Assembly (NCBI GenBank): GCA_004009845.1
Contig: RMBW01000057.1
Coordinates: forward strand, 62,001 to 126,000
Length of the DNA stretch: 64,000 nt
Direction of reading: 5' to 3'
Source: Davidsoniella eucalypti
Lineage: Eukaryota > Ascomycota > Sordariomycetes > Microascales > Ceratocystidaceae
The position numbers were made by a program, and so were the translations under genes. The notes beneath the pieces were generated by a model. It ran no database searches and was not told the DNA's origin. It saw only the letters and a list, made by a program, of their open reading frames with translations. Shown piece by piece: positions 11,620-23,596 of this stretch. The first letter of the stretch is position 1; the number at the start of each line of letters is the position of its first letter.

Positions 11620-14600
11620 ATGGCCCACGAATCTTTGGTTTCTGGCCATACCTCAGATTCTATTGAATCTGTTGCCTTTAGTCGAACCTCATTAGAGGTA
11701 TCCGCCCTGCGTAGGGCCCGAACGAGCCCTCAACTTCAACGAGCGACTGACTTGTTTTACCCCAATGATATCTCGCTATCAACAGCAAAAACCTCCCGCT
11801 CGATAGAGACTGCCATTAGAGGCAATGTCAACTCGGGCCAACCGTCTTTCTGGTCTGTCCCGGATTTTGTGAAGACTATTGTTGGATCATCAGCCCCGAT
11901 ATCAGAAGAACCGCAGTCACCACGTGACGTCGATGATATACTTCTGGAACCACTGACTCCAAGCAAAGAGCCCAACATGAAAGGGGTTTCTGGTCGTCAG
12001 GAAGATACCATGCCAAACCCACAGCATATATCACATCAATATTCTTCCATCAGACGTAAGCGTCTACAAAAACGGCAACGAAAACTAAAGAGTTACGATG
12101 ATAAGTCTACTGCTACAGAGTTGCCAGATAAAGGCACTATTGATCACCACAACTTTGAAGATGATCATGAAGAATCTGCTGTCAATGCCATGTCTATCGT
12201 AGTAAGTTATCCCAACACTTTATTACCATAATCGAATACTAATGTACGATAGAGATTATTTCGTCTTCTTGCCTGGCCGGACAAGATTTTGGCGTTAATT
12301 GGACTTCTGGCGGCGTTATGCGCTGGCTGTTCCCTTCCTCTTGTCAACGTCATACTTGGTTAGTCTTACCTTCTTATCGAGATATCACTTATCCTAATGT
12401 CATCTGTAATATAGGCTACATCATTGACACAGTTCTTCCTTTCGCGGCCATGGCAAAACCAAGTGGCCCAGAACGCGAAATGTTCGCTACATCAATGATG
12501 ACATATGTGTAGGTTGAAGTATTTGGCTACTGTTACAATTGATCTTGAATACTGACAATAAAAATGCGTTCTCAAATATAGCATTTATCTGCTCTACCTT
12601 GGCATTGCTCGGTTAGCATTGGGATATATCTCAAGTGTAAGGCTCACTATTCTTTTTTCGGTCTACCGGTAGTACATCATGTATCACTAACTAGTCATAG
12701 TTTACTTTTCACGTCACCGGCATCCGACTTGCGGCCAATATGCGCCAAGAATACATGAGGTTAATTTTGTCACAGCCTGTATCAACATTAGAAGCCATGC
12801 CTCACAGTTGGACAGCAAACACTCTAACCGCAACGACAAAGTACATTCAAGACGGCTGTGGAGAGCAACTAGCAGTTTTGATCACGACTACATCTATGAT
12901 CGTTACTGCCATGGTTGTTGCCTTTATTCATAGTTGGCAACTATCATTAATGATTTGCGCAGGTTTGACTCCCATCGCAATAGTATACGGCTTGACAACT
13001 TCATCTATCAATCGAATCAGTAGATCGGTTGATGCCACCAACATAGAAGCTTCGCGTGTTATCTACGAGTCGTTGTCTATTCTCAAGCAGATCCGCTTAA
13101 TGTCTTCCGAGAGTCGAATATTCAAAAAGTACTCGGCTTGTGTCAACAAGACTACACAGCAAGGTATAAAAGCTGCCAAGTTTTCATCCATACAACAGTC
13201 GGTCATCGCTATAGTTGCATTTGGTACTACATCTTTGGCGTTCTACTATGGTTATATATTATGGTTCAACTCAACGATCAAAACAGTTGGTATCCTCATC
13301 ATGTGAGTTATTATTCATTTCCCAATATGCCATGCTTTGATCTCTAACCCATAATAGTGTTTTAGGATCAATAAGTCTAGTTGCTACAGCTCTCGGCACT
13401 TTTCAGCAGCCTATTCAATGCCTCGCCATGGCTGCGGACTCTGCCACATGCCTTTTCAACATTATCAACATATCGTATCGCAAACCGAGTAACAAGTTGC
13501 CCTCAACAGATGCACTACAGAACGACATCATATTTGATAATGTCACTGTATCATATCAGTCACATCCAAATGTACGAGTCTTGGACAATCTTAACTTTAC
13601 TATACCCTTTGGCAAGGTGACTGCGATAGTTGGTCCTTCGGGAGCTGGAAAGAGCACTATTGTTGGCTTGCTTGAGCGTTGGTATGAGCTTTCAGAACGT
13701 GACACAACATCACTCCGTTCTGGTTCTATATATTGTGGTGATACTTCTATCTCGGATATAGACATTTGCTGGTGGCGAAGCAAAGTCTCACTCTTAACCC
13801 ATGATCCACAGCTTTTTCATGGTACCATACAACAAAATATTGAGTATGGGCTGGTTGGAACGCCTCTAGATAATCAGAGTCTCGAGAGAAAGACTGAGCT
13901 AGTTCATCTTGCATGTCAGGACGCCATGGCACTGGATTTCATCATGGAGCTCCCTCATGGTTTTGATACCCGACTTGATGACCCATCTGTTTCTTTAACT
14001 CTCGGTCAAAAGCAACAGATTGCAATTGCTCGTGCACTTATCAGACAACCCGAGGTTTTGATTCTGGACGAAGTTACTATTGGTCTCAATGGAAGAGAGG
14101 AGATGCTTGTTCACACCGCCTTAACACAGGCCTCCCGCCACAAGACTACCATTATGGTGTCACATCGGCTATCTGACGTACGAAGCGCAGACCATGTAAT
14201 TGTGCTGGTCAAAGGCCGAGCCGTGCAAGAAGGCACACACGATGATCTACAGCTCAATGAACAAGGCTCATACCGAGCTCTCGCTAATTCTCAAAAGTTA
14301 GATACAGCCGACAGATGGTTCTCATATACGCGTCCAGGTAATTGGTGGAAACGAAAATCTGGACTCGTACCCTTAATGTTGGAAGGCTTTGAGTTCACAG
14401 AAAACAAAGAATGGGAGCAAAACATGAGACGAGGCTTCAATATTGCAGCGAGTCATGCCTCCCGACTACATAATTCCGAAAGTGATCAGCTTTCCGGTAG
14501 CGATGGTGTTTGGGCTAGCCTTTTTCACGAACAGCGCGTTATATGGCCTTGGTACGCTCTTCTCATATTAGGAAGTTTACTTGCTGGTGGTAAGTTGGGT

Positions 14601-16581
14601 TACGCGATATAACGGTGAAAGCATTATTCTAACATTCTCCTAGGTTCCTCGGCAGCACAGACATATGTTTTTGCAAAACAGATCGTTAGTTTCAAGGTTC
14701 AACCAGATCAGATTGAATCATCTATCCATCATTGGTGCCTTATCTTGGTAATACTAGCCGCCACTGCTGGTATCGGCTACTTTGCTTCTGCTTGGGCCTC
14801 GACGTATATTTCATTTGTAAGTTCAAAGCACACCCCCGTCCATGAAGAAGATTACCAACTAATGGTTAAAAGCATCTATTTGAAACTCTACGCAAAGACT
14901 ATTTTGACTCTACTCTAAGACAGCCCATAACCATGTTCGATAGTGAGACGCAAAGTTTGGAGTCCCTAAGTATGTCTATCACTATGGATGCAGATCATGT
15001 CCAGAGACTTCTAAGCTCAACTTTCGGGTTTGTCTTGATTTATGCAGCCACCTTGGTTGGATGTCTCTCTATATCTTTGTGGACGGGTTGGAATATGGCG
15101 GCTATCGCAGCTGCGGCCGGTATTCCCGTCATCACGGCATCTATTTTGTTCAAAGTATATGATGATATCCATGTATCTAGACTCAACGATCAGGCTCTCC
15201 AACAAGGAACCAAGTTCATCACAAAGTCTGTTGGAAAGTGCCGAACAATCACAGCCTTCGCCTTGGAAAAAACGGTACTACATTCTTACGAAAGAATCAC
15301 TCAGAAATATGAGCGCCGACTCCGATTTCGACGAGCCATATCCGCTCTACCTATCGGACTTGGCGAATCCCTCCCGTTTTTTTGGATGAGCTTTATCTTA
15401 TGGTATGGAGCACGATTAGTAGCCGAGCATGAATACTCGGCATTTCAATTTAGTAAGCTCAAAGAAACAAAACTTTAAATGTTCTACACCTAGATACTAA
15501 CAAGACGAATAGTCCTTGTCATGACCGTTGTGATTCAACAAGCAATTTCTACCTCTCAATGGCTAACATTTTCCTCAAATATTGCCCATGCTACTACATC
15601 AGCAAGGAAAATTATTCTGCAACGACACCAACGAACGCGAACTACGCAAGGACTACTGGATTCGGTGCCATGCGAAGGTGCAGATGGTTGTTGCGCTGAA
15701 GATTTCGATATCCAGATACATGATGTAGCTTTCCAGAGTCCCAAAGTGGATACGCCGAAGCTTAGTAACATCAATATGAGTGTACGTACAAAGAATCGAG
15801 TTTCAAGGTTCATGGAAAACTAACTGATTAAACCACAATATAAAGTTTAAAAAAGATTCACTAGTAGTGATCTTTGGCTCCCCTAACTGTGGTGCAAGCG
15901 AAATATTTTCACTTATTGGCTTGTTTTATGAGCCTGATCAGGGCCGGATAACTCTAAATGGGATTGACATTAGAGATGTTTGCACCTTGTCGTTCCGCAG
16001 CAAGGTATCCATTATATCGCAAGATCCAGGACTAACGACTGGTACACTGAAGGAAAACATCCTACTTGGGTTTGAAGGTGATACTACAGAGGACGATACA
16101 GAAGCGATGCATGCCGCGGCCAAACTAGCGGGCATTCACGATTTCGCACAGTCATTACCTAACGGGTATAATACCGACATTGGGCTACGTGGTTCCCTGT
16201 TAACCCAGGTTCAACAAAGCCGAGTTGCGATTGCGAGAGCACTAGTCCGTAATCCTAGACTTCTACTTGTCGAGGATATAAGTGACGGCCTAGACAGCGA
16301 ATCCCGACTCGAAATTGCGACAACGCTCAAAGAGGCCTTTCATGGCTGCTCTGTGGTTATTGTGACAGATAAGACAGAGTTTGTTGAGATGTCAAGTAAG
16401 ATATACATGATGGAGAACGGTAATATTGAAGAGGCGGGAAATTACGAACAGCTTATGGGCAACAAGGATGTCTTTTACAGCATGGTAAGCAAAGTCCGAC
16501 TGAATAACACGATGAATAAGATCTAGCTGTGTAGGACTAACAATTCATTGGATACAGATGGTGGCGAAAAGCCTGAAATGA
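11620..16581 (+). CDS. Full-length ABCB (MDR-type) transporter with degenerate NBD2
   Basis: Eleven exons: 11620-12201, 12253-12358, 12415-12508, 12582-12636, 12701-13302, 13358-14589, 14644-14816, 14873-15452, 15513-15781, 15846-16484 and 16558-16581, for 1,451 residues in the order TMD-NBD-TMD-NBD. A soluble, basic N-terminal extension of about 200 residues precedes TM1. NBD1 keeps Walker A (GPSGAGKST, about 572), Walker B LILDE (714) and the H-loop (SHRLS, 749), but its Q-loop reads THD and its signature LTLGQ. NBD2 has lost the Walker A lysine (GSPNCGAS, 1242), the signature (LTQVQ, 1350), the Walker B order (VED, 1373) and the H-loop (TDK, 1405). The frame is open throughout. The last exon is inferred from a good GTAAGC/ACTAAC/ATACAG intron; without it the protein would stop at 16526. 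Substrate unknown. Start preferred at ATGGCC, 11620. Confidence 0.88.
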
Positions 16582-16901
16582 ATAATTTAGAGTTCAAAAG
16601 GCAATAAGTTCATGGATTAGAGTTGAAGAAAAAGAAATGCGCTACGTATATTTATAATAGGTGTTATTGAATGTGATATAGATCGAACTATGATGAATAA
16701 TATTATGTGATGTGGTTCTGAAATCTTGACAGGCTGTCGTTTTTATGTATGATTATGTTTGTTCTGTTGTCCTATGAGATGCGATATGCACTAGAAGATG
16801 AAAAAGTATCATGTTAGTGGGGCTATAAAGGTACAGAATGTCATGCACAGAATAGGCAATACTAAGCAAGGATTAATTATAAGGAAAAGGAAGAAAGGTG
16901 C
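16582..16901. other. Convergent spacer, ABC transporter / hypothetical gene
   Basis: A 320-base AT-rich 3' spacer between two convergent genes. Nothing beyond expected polyadenylation-type sequence is seen. Confidence 0.5.
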
Positions 16902-18496
16902 TTACTCAATGATTAATTCATCCGTCGCCTTCCACATAGCGCTTCCCACCCAAAGCGCCATATTCAAGTCGTCAGCATAGCGTCGGTCAGAGGTAGTCAA
17001 GGTCAAGACCATCCGACAGGAAAAGCGACGAGGATCCAGAGACGGCTTGACGCTATCGTCAGGTTGTTGGCTGGCTGTTGCGGGTGGTGGGGAGGAAGCT
17101 GTAGTGTGTGATGGTATTGTTGGTCTGGTTGTAGCTGTCGCTACAGGCGCTGCGTTTGTTGTTATGGGAGATGTAGCAGCGGCAGAATCCGATGATGTGT
17201 GTATATGTGGTGAGGTAGGAGTTGGGGGAGTGAAGAAGGACGAGAGAACGCCGGTTTGGCAGGCAACATAGCCTCTAGTATGGAGATTCAAAGTAGCGGG
17301 AGGGTCATCGGCGGTTTGTAGGGTGAAGGCAGTGTCGAGTTTGGTTCGAGCGCGTTCTTGGTCAGGGCAAATTGGAACACGGAGATTGTGACCGCCAGCC
17401 TATAGCCAGAGTTAGTTAGCAACGGAGAGAAAAAGAAGGACATATACGTTATAGGCATCAAAAAAGGATTGAAATATAGAGGTATTCTGTATCTTACCGA
17501 AACGGAGCCTCGGCCAAAGTTGGCGACCCACGATCCGCCAGAAGCTTCAAATAGGTCTTGGATCGCATCGCCCATGCGCATCTTGGTAGGCGTCGGGCGA
17601 AATTTGACGGCTAAGCGCAGCTCAAAGTCGAGTTGTGGAGACGGAATTGACAGTGCGGGATGTGGGAATAGTTTTGCAGAATCGATTTCGCAAGAATCTG
17701 TTCTCGAAGCATCGGTATCGTCACTAGTATTGTCGTCGCTGCTACTGCTGCTGCTATTGAGTGATGGGCTAGGGTTATGGCGTGATAGGGTTGGTGTTTC
17801 GTGGTGGAAAATGTAAGGCCCGGGATTTTGGTGTTGTTGTGTTGGGAGAGGAGTTTGGGCCCGGACGTTATTATTATGGTTAATTCTGCGATCTGTGGGA
17901 GCATGATCGACGGTTTCTGACTTGACATCCGTGATATCTTGGACTATATCTTTCTCTAGAACACCGGTCCGTAGGGCTTCGGGGATATCGACCTCCATAT
18001 CGTTCTCGTCGATATAGTCGTAGTCATAGTCGTAGTCGTCAGAAGGGCGCTTATTCTCGGACAAATCCGCTATGAAGGCATTTCTCATAGCAATAGTGGC
18101 GGCCTCTGTATCTGCATCGACAGACATGCTTGCATCATTGACACTGGCATTGCGATCTGTAGCATTTCCAGCAGCTGACTGTCTTTTAGAAGAGCAGACC
18201 GAGCCACCCCAGGCCCAGGATCTGAGACGACACGAGGAAGATGGTGGCGTATCTGGCGCATCATTTGTGGGAGTACCGGTGGGCGCCGTTGACCTATACT
18301 CCCTGTGCTGGTGTTGCTGTAGCTGCTTTTGGCGCCGGACTAGACGAAGACGACGTGTGAAGGCAGGCGAATGCTGCATGGCAAGTGAAGACTCGGGCAG
18401 TCTCATGCGTAGACTGTCTGTGATCCAGCGGCAGTCCCAAGCCATACGATCCGATGCAGCGCTCCGCGGACGGCGTGAAGTTGGAGAGGTGCGCAT
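16902..18496 (-). CDS. Uncharacterised protein with low-complexity linkers
   Basis: Two exons, 18496..17498 and 17399..16902, give 498 residues; the intron has a GTAAGA donor, a GCTAACTAAC branch region and a TATAG acceptor. I do not recognise the family. Three sequence-complex islands are separated by low-complexity linkers. The first (about 18-55) reads MAWDCRWITDSLRMRLPESS. The second (about 290-385) holds FELRLAVKFRPTPTKMRMGD and, across the splice, AGGHNLRVPICPDQERARTK. The third is the C-terminal CRMVLTLTTSDRRYADDLN to the end. Linkers are acidic DYDYDYDY, poly-Ser/Asp and Thr/Ala/Pro-rich. No signal peptide, membrane span or catalytic motif is visible. The frame is open upstream to 18682, but MRTSPTSRRP at 18496 is the more natural start. 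It could be a scaffold or regulator; that is inference only. Confidence 0.7.
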
Positions 18497-20723
18497 TTTG
18501 TACTGAGTTGAGATTGCGGTGATGGAAGAGAGAAAAGAAGATTGGAAGTAAGAGGCAAGTGGAGGGGGAAGTGACCGGATAATCTTGAAAAATAAAACCT
18601 GCCTGGAAGGAGGGCGTGGTGAGATAATAAGTAATATATATAGTAGTATCGGAGATTTAGGCAGCGTGGCGGCACTCGACAACTATAGTCCGATTCGTAG
18701 CTAGTCTAGCTCCGGACGTTGTTACTCTTTTTGTTCGTGGTGGGCTAGGGAGAAGGAAAGATAGCAGGGAGAGGAGGAAGAAATAAAACAAAAAAGAAAG
18801 CATGTGATGGTGGCGACAGACTAATAGCGTATGTAATCCCCGTCCTTGCTTTTTTTTTCTTGGGGTTGTTAGTTGATGGGCAAGTGTGATATGCGAAAGG
18901 ACGCTTCGCTTGCCGCTTAAGTAGCGGGGCCTAGTAGGAAAAAAACAGTAACAGCAAAGAGAACCAGGTATATTCGGACCAATTCAAGACGCGAGGCCAA
19001 GATTCGAAGCTGTCTTACTCGGCCTCGAGACGTTCTAGATGGGATGGGAAGATGACGTGGGCCTAAGCTATCGGAAGATGGATTACCCACAAGGCGCAAG
19101 ATCTTCAGGTTCAAGGTCGCTCGGTTTCAACTGTGGAAGGGATTGCCCAGCAAGGCCGAAGACAAGAGTATATATAAGTGAGGATGTAAAGGTTAAGTGC
19201 AAGACTAGAAAGACCGTCCAATCTCCAATCTCTGGAAATGAGTTGTTGATGGGCTGGGTTGGATCGAACCAACTGGGCTTCAAAGATCGCGAATAGTAAG
19301 ACTGACCAACACAGAACCAGGAATTGAAAAGGATCAAGAAGGCAGAGTCGGCTAAGCCTGTTCTTTATTCTTTTTTTTTCCACTTCTTCTCATGGGACAT
19401 CCCCTTCTATTTCTGTCTCTGCTTTCCTTGTCGTTGCTGGCAGGCTGACGAAACCAAGGAAATAAACTGGCTCGTGTGTTTTGAAAGCGATCAATAAGTG
19501 AATCGGCCAAAAATGGTTAGATAGAGCGACAGCTGTCTATTTGTCTAAGCGTCGTATTGGGTTTAAGAGCCGCTTCGCTATATTTTCTGCTTGGGGGTCG
19601 TATAGGTATACGAACGAACCCAGTACCAGGAAATCGATCGTACAGGACGCTTTAGCTATTTGGTGTGAAACTGAACCGGCCCTTGTATAAGGATACATTA
19701 GACCCAGCGGAAAAAAAGGAAAAAAGGAAAAAAAAAGAAAAGAAAAGACGCTGCTTTCTATTCGGTGAAGTGCGGGTTGCTAAGGAATTCTACGAAAAAT
19801 ATACAGGCGGCATGGAAGGGTAGCAAGAAAAAGAGAAAGTAATCCGGAGGGTTGCAACTTTGCTTACTTTTTTAGCAGGCTTCTCTGTTATTGGTCAAGT
19901 AAGAGCGATAGTTGGGGAACGGACGGTGTCTGAAAAGTATATTATAAAATAAGAAAAACCCCGACAAACGCCGCCCTAACCCACTTGAAAGAAAAGGAAG
20001 CGCAAGAGAAGAATAATACCTCGACTATGCTAGAATCATAGAGGCGTTGTGATGTGGCGACAGGAATCACAGATGCGATGATCGTGGTTCCTCCGTTGGA
20101 GTCGTTCAGCTTATTCATCCAGCTCTGATCCGACGCAATGGCACCCAAAAGGAGGTAGGGCAGCGTAGCCGTGGAAATAAGCGGCAAAGCTCGTACGTAT
20201 TAATAACCGGCGGCCGCTTTACGATTCTGTCTGCATTTCCAGCGCAGGGCCGAGTTTGGAGTCGGACAGCGGTAGACTGGCGTATACATCCGACATATAA
20301 AACATCAGGTTATTGGCCTCCATCGATTCCGGTGCCTCGTTTTTTTGGTTTTTTTTGGTTGGGTTCGCTGCGCTACAGCATCGTATATTTCAGCTGCCAT
20401 CCCAATAAGACAGGGAGAAAAAGTGACACGAAGAAAAAGCCACGACGACTTGAGATATACGTATTACGCTAGTGATATGCGGGATCGGGCTCTAATTGCT
20501 CCGATTCCATGTTTTCATTATCAACCCTAGTGTAACCCTGTGTTCTGTTCCGCGTGATATGGACGAAGCCGAAACACACCAAGCCCGGAAATTCATGATA
20601 CGGTGTATGATTATGTCATGCTACTGATTTCGTCGTATACATAGCTCCGTAGGTACGGCTGGACGAATACTTACGCTATCTGTATCGGAAATAAGGGAGA
20701 GATAGCAGGTGGACAAGCTTATA

Positions 20724-20772
20724 CTCGTGCCACGATATATGTATTGATATATATGGTGGGGCGTGGCACGAG
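20724..20772. repeat. Inverted repeat, 11-bp perfect arms
   Basis: Arms CTCGTGCCACG at 20724-20734 and CGTGGCACGAG at 20762-20772, with an AT-rich 27-base loop containing a further ATATAT pairing. It could be a hairpin or a paired binding site. An 11-bp arm is close to what chance allows in 64 kb, so function is uncertain. Confidence 0.8.
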
Positions 20773-21308
20773 CATTTGACATGTCAGCAAAGATCGGCCG
20801 TGATCCTAGTGATACGGAGCATATGAGGCAACTCGGGGCATTGGGTGGTCGAAACTTCGTGAGATTGTTGCTTATTGGGGTCGGAGTCTTTGTCAGCTGG
20901 TAGCCAAGCCTTTACTTCAGTATGGAAATATTAGTCTGATAGCATGACATGAAATTTGACAGCCCATATGAGTAATACAAGGGAATGTCCAGGAACTTGA
21001 TACAAATAATACTTTTCTCTTCGTTTCTTGTTTTTTTTTTTTCCCTTTGTTTCCTTTTCAACGGTTATGTGCATATTGTAAGCACTAACCAGTTATGTAC
21101 ATGTGAATTATGGTGAACTATTGCATTTTTTTCCACTGCTTAATATCATGCAGCTACATATACTCTACAAAAATGCCATGTAGTATCGTTCACTAGTCCC
21201 CTTTGAGAGTTCCAAGTAAGAATATATCATTTGGAAAACTTACCAAGGAAAGAAATAGTAGCTCGTGACATTCTGAGTAAACTAAGAAATGCTGGTCAAT
21301 CCAGCTGG

Positions 21309-21394
21309 GGCAAAACTACTACTGAAGTCTACCCTATGCTTATGGTAGTGTGTCTGAGGGTTTGGGCAGCCTCTCCACTCACAAAGTTCTGCAC
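21309..21394 (-). repeat. Degraded dispersed repeat, copy A (inverted relative to copy B)
   Basis: The reverse complement of this 86-base core matches 23442-23525 at roughly 90 percent. The shared string GTGAGTGGAGAGGCTGCCCA is exact. Most differences are C/T or G/A transitions and there is one small gap. Similarity fades but does not vanish on either side. It is probably a relic of a mobile element; no coding sequence survives. Confidence 0.75.
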
Positions 21395-22440
21395 ACGGTA
21401 GATGCCAGGTAGTAACCATACTGTTCTAAGAGGGTTTATAATACAAGGGGCTACAAAATGCTCGGAGGTTTTGAGACAAGTTCCCGATGAGGTGGTTTTT
21501 CCCGGAAAGGATTAGAAGTTGAAATGCGCAGGAATAGCATATAACGAAACCATAACAAATGTTATCTCAGTGGCCTGTCTTGTCCAGTATCAGTTCAGGG
21601 CTGTGTATCTTAGGATACCGAGGTGCTACATAGCTATCAAGAGCTTCATTTCCACCCTGATAAAATTGAATTATACTTTTTTTTATCAATGTTTTGACAA
21701 GTGATATATTGGATAGATTCGAGAAAATTAGGCATTTGGAAATATATAAGTAATGGATACATTATTATTGTAGTTGTTTAAAGGTATGAACTCGTCTATT
21801 TATAACAGAGCGAAGACATATGAAAGAGTTATCGCGAATGTGAACTTTGGCTTCGGAAGGCTAATCTAAACATTTACTAACAAGAACCAGCCAAAGCATT
21901 AGGTATACTAGCCCACTAGTCTTATAATTTTTGACAAGGTGTACACTTGTTTAGCTTGGCTAGGATACGGTCTGTAAAAAGAAAGCACATCCTCCGCCTA
22001 CAAACAGTTCAAGAGCCGTAAGAAAAGAAGAAAAAAAGAAACAAAATAGTTGGGAAACACAAGACACAGAGCATTTAAGAACGAACTATAGTATTTTTGC
22101 TGTAGTTTCATTTACAACTACTTGTTAGTTACAATGTCACACCATATCAAAGGCCAGTACAAAAGGGAATGCTCAAGTAGTTGGTTAGTTACATGTATAT
22201 ATATATAGTCATAAACAATATATTTAACTATAGATAACTACTAGAAGTAGTCCAACATAGTCATTTCATTGGTTGACCCTGGCCCACGTAAGTCCTTTCG
22301 AAGTCCTTCTAGCTAGCATATACAAACAAAAAAAAACTAAAAAAAACTCATTGTCTACTACCCCTAGACAAAAATAGATGACTAACAAAAGAGTGAATAC
22401 ATACAACTACGTAAGTCAATGATTTGCAAGTATAGATCTT

Positions 22441-22662
22441 CTAGTGAGACGACTTGTTGTCAAACTGATCACCGATGGCGATAAAATATCCGGTGGCAGG
22501 CTTGAAACATGGAATTTTGACATTGTGAAGCGGGCCTAAGATGCACTCATCGTTATCTGTGGCGGGCCGAGAAGCGTTCGAGTCTTTGATTGTAAGAACA
22601 AGGGGAGGCCGCTCGTAAGTGACAATGAAAGTGACAGCAGGGCTGTCGGATTTTTGTGCCAT
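22441..22662 (-). CDS. Doubtful small hypothetical protein, 73 residues
   Basis: A single-exon ORF starting MAQKSDSPAVTFIVTYERPP in a very good start context (AAAAATGGCA) and ending DNKSSH. It has mixed, complex composition, unlike the surrounding AT-rich sequence, and an upstream pyrimidine-rich stretch that could be a leader. I recognise no family, signal peptide or membrane segment. It may be a real small gene, an exon of a gene that I could not assemble, or chance. It sits between the two copies of the degraded repeat, so it could also belong to the element. Confidence 0.3.
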   Translation of the reverse strand: MAQKSDSPAVTFIVTYERPPLVLTIKDSNASRPATDNDECILGPLHNVKIPCFKPATGYFIAIGDQFDNKSSH

Positions 22663-23441
22663 TTTTAGGCCACAGCAGCGTACTGAAAAGAGGATTTGGT
22701 GGCCAAGTTGAGAACCGGGTAACGTGAAAAAGCCGTGATATAAAAGAGAATGTGGTAGATAGATGAGATGTAGACGTGAAGTGTGAAAAGAAAAAGAATG
22801 CAGTATTGAATAGACAAAGAATGCAGTGTTGAATAGACAAAGTACAATGTAAAACTCTACAATGTCATTGACATATATCCTTAAGGTTGTGTGATAATAA
22901 AAAAGAACGTGAATGGATTGAAATAACAAAAGAAAGAAAGCGTGTGGGAAGATGTTGCTTATTTATGAAAGAAAAAAAAGAAGGAAAAAGGCAAATACTA
23001 AACCAGCGAACCTTTTATATATATATATATTTTTTTTTAATTCATTTATCTTATGGAGCTATAGAACTATGAAGATTAACCAGCGAACTTACCATGATGG
23101 ACAAACGTGATTTTATCTACTTTGTATGCAGCTTACATACAGTGTGCTAGAGTACCATTTATAGATGTGATTCTCCTAGTTAAAGAACTTGGTATCAACA
23201 CACCCGTGGAGCTTTTCTTCCCAGAGAGGAAAATATAGGGCCCAATACTGCCTCTGTTCACTCTCCGGCTTATACTACCAACCTTTTTTTTACAATGTGT
23301 CAACTCAAATATTTCATAATGGCATCATGAATGTAGCCCCTGAACTAATACTGATATACAATATCAGGTGAAGGACAACCTACCTCTCAATAGGCCACTG
23401 AGATACAGAACATTTGTTATGGTTTCGTGATATGCTCCCTT

Positions 23442-23525
23442 CTGCAGAACTTCGTGAGTGGAGAGGCTGCCCAACCCCTCAGACGCACTATCATAAACAT
23501 AGGGTGCTTCAGTAGCAGTTTTGCC
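23442..23525 (+). repeat. Degraded dispersed repeat, copy B
   Basis: Partner of 21309-21394 in inverted orientation, about 2.1 kb apart centre to centre. The arms share the string GTGAGTGGAGAGGCTGCCCA exactly. Most mismatches are transitions. See copy A. Confidence 0.75.
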
Positions 23526-23596
23526 ACTGCCATGGGACCTTGAACTTCTTTAATTTAGTACGACCGAGTAGACATAGTCTTGCGATTTACAGTCTT

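Larger units (their letters stand above)
18497..22440. other. Gene-poor region, about 3.9 kb
   Basis: No confident gene. It contains AT-rich spacer with many A/T runs, a group of short coding-like ORFs on the minus strand (19.95-20.53 kb, see findings), an 11-bp inverted repeat (20724-20772) and one copy of a degraded inverted repeat element (21309-21394). No tRNA or rRNA was recognised. Confidence 0.6.
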
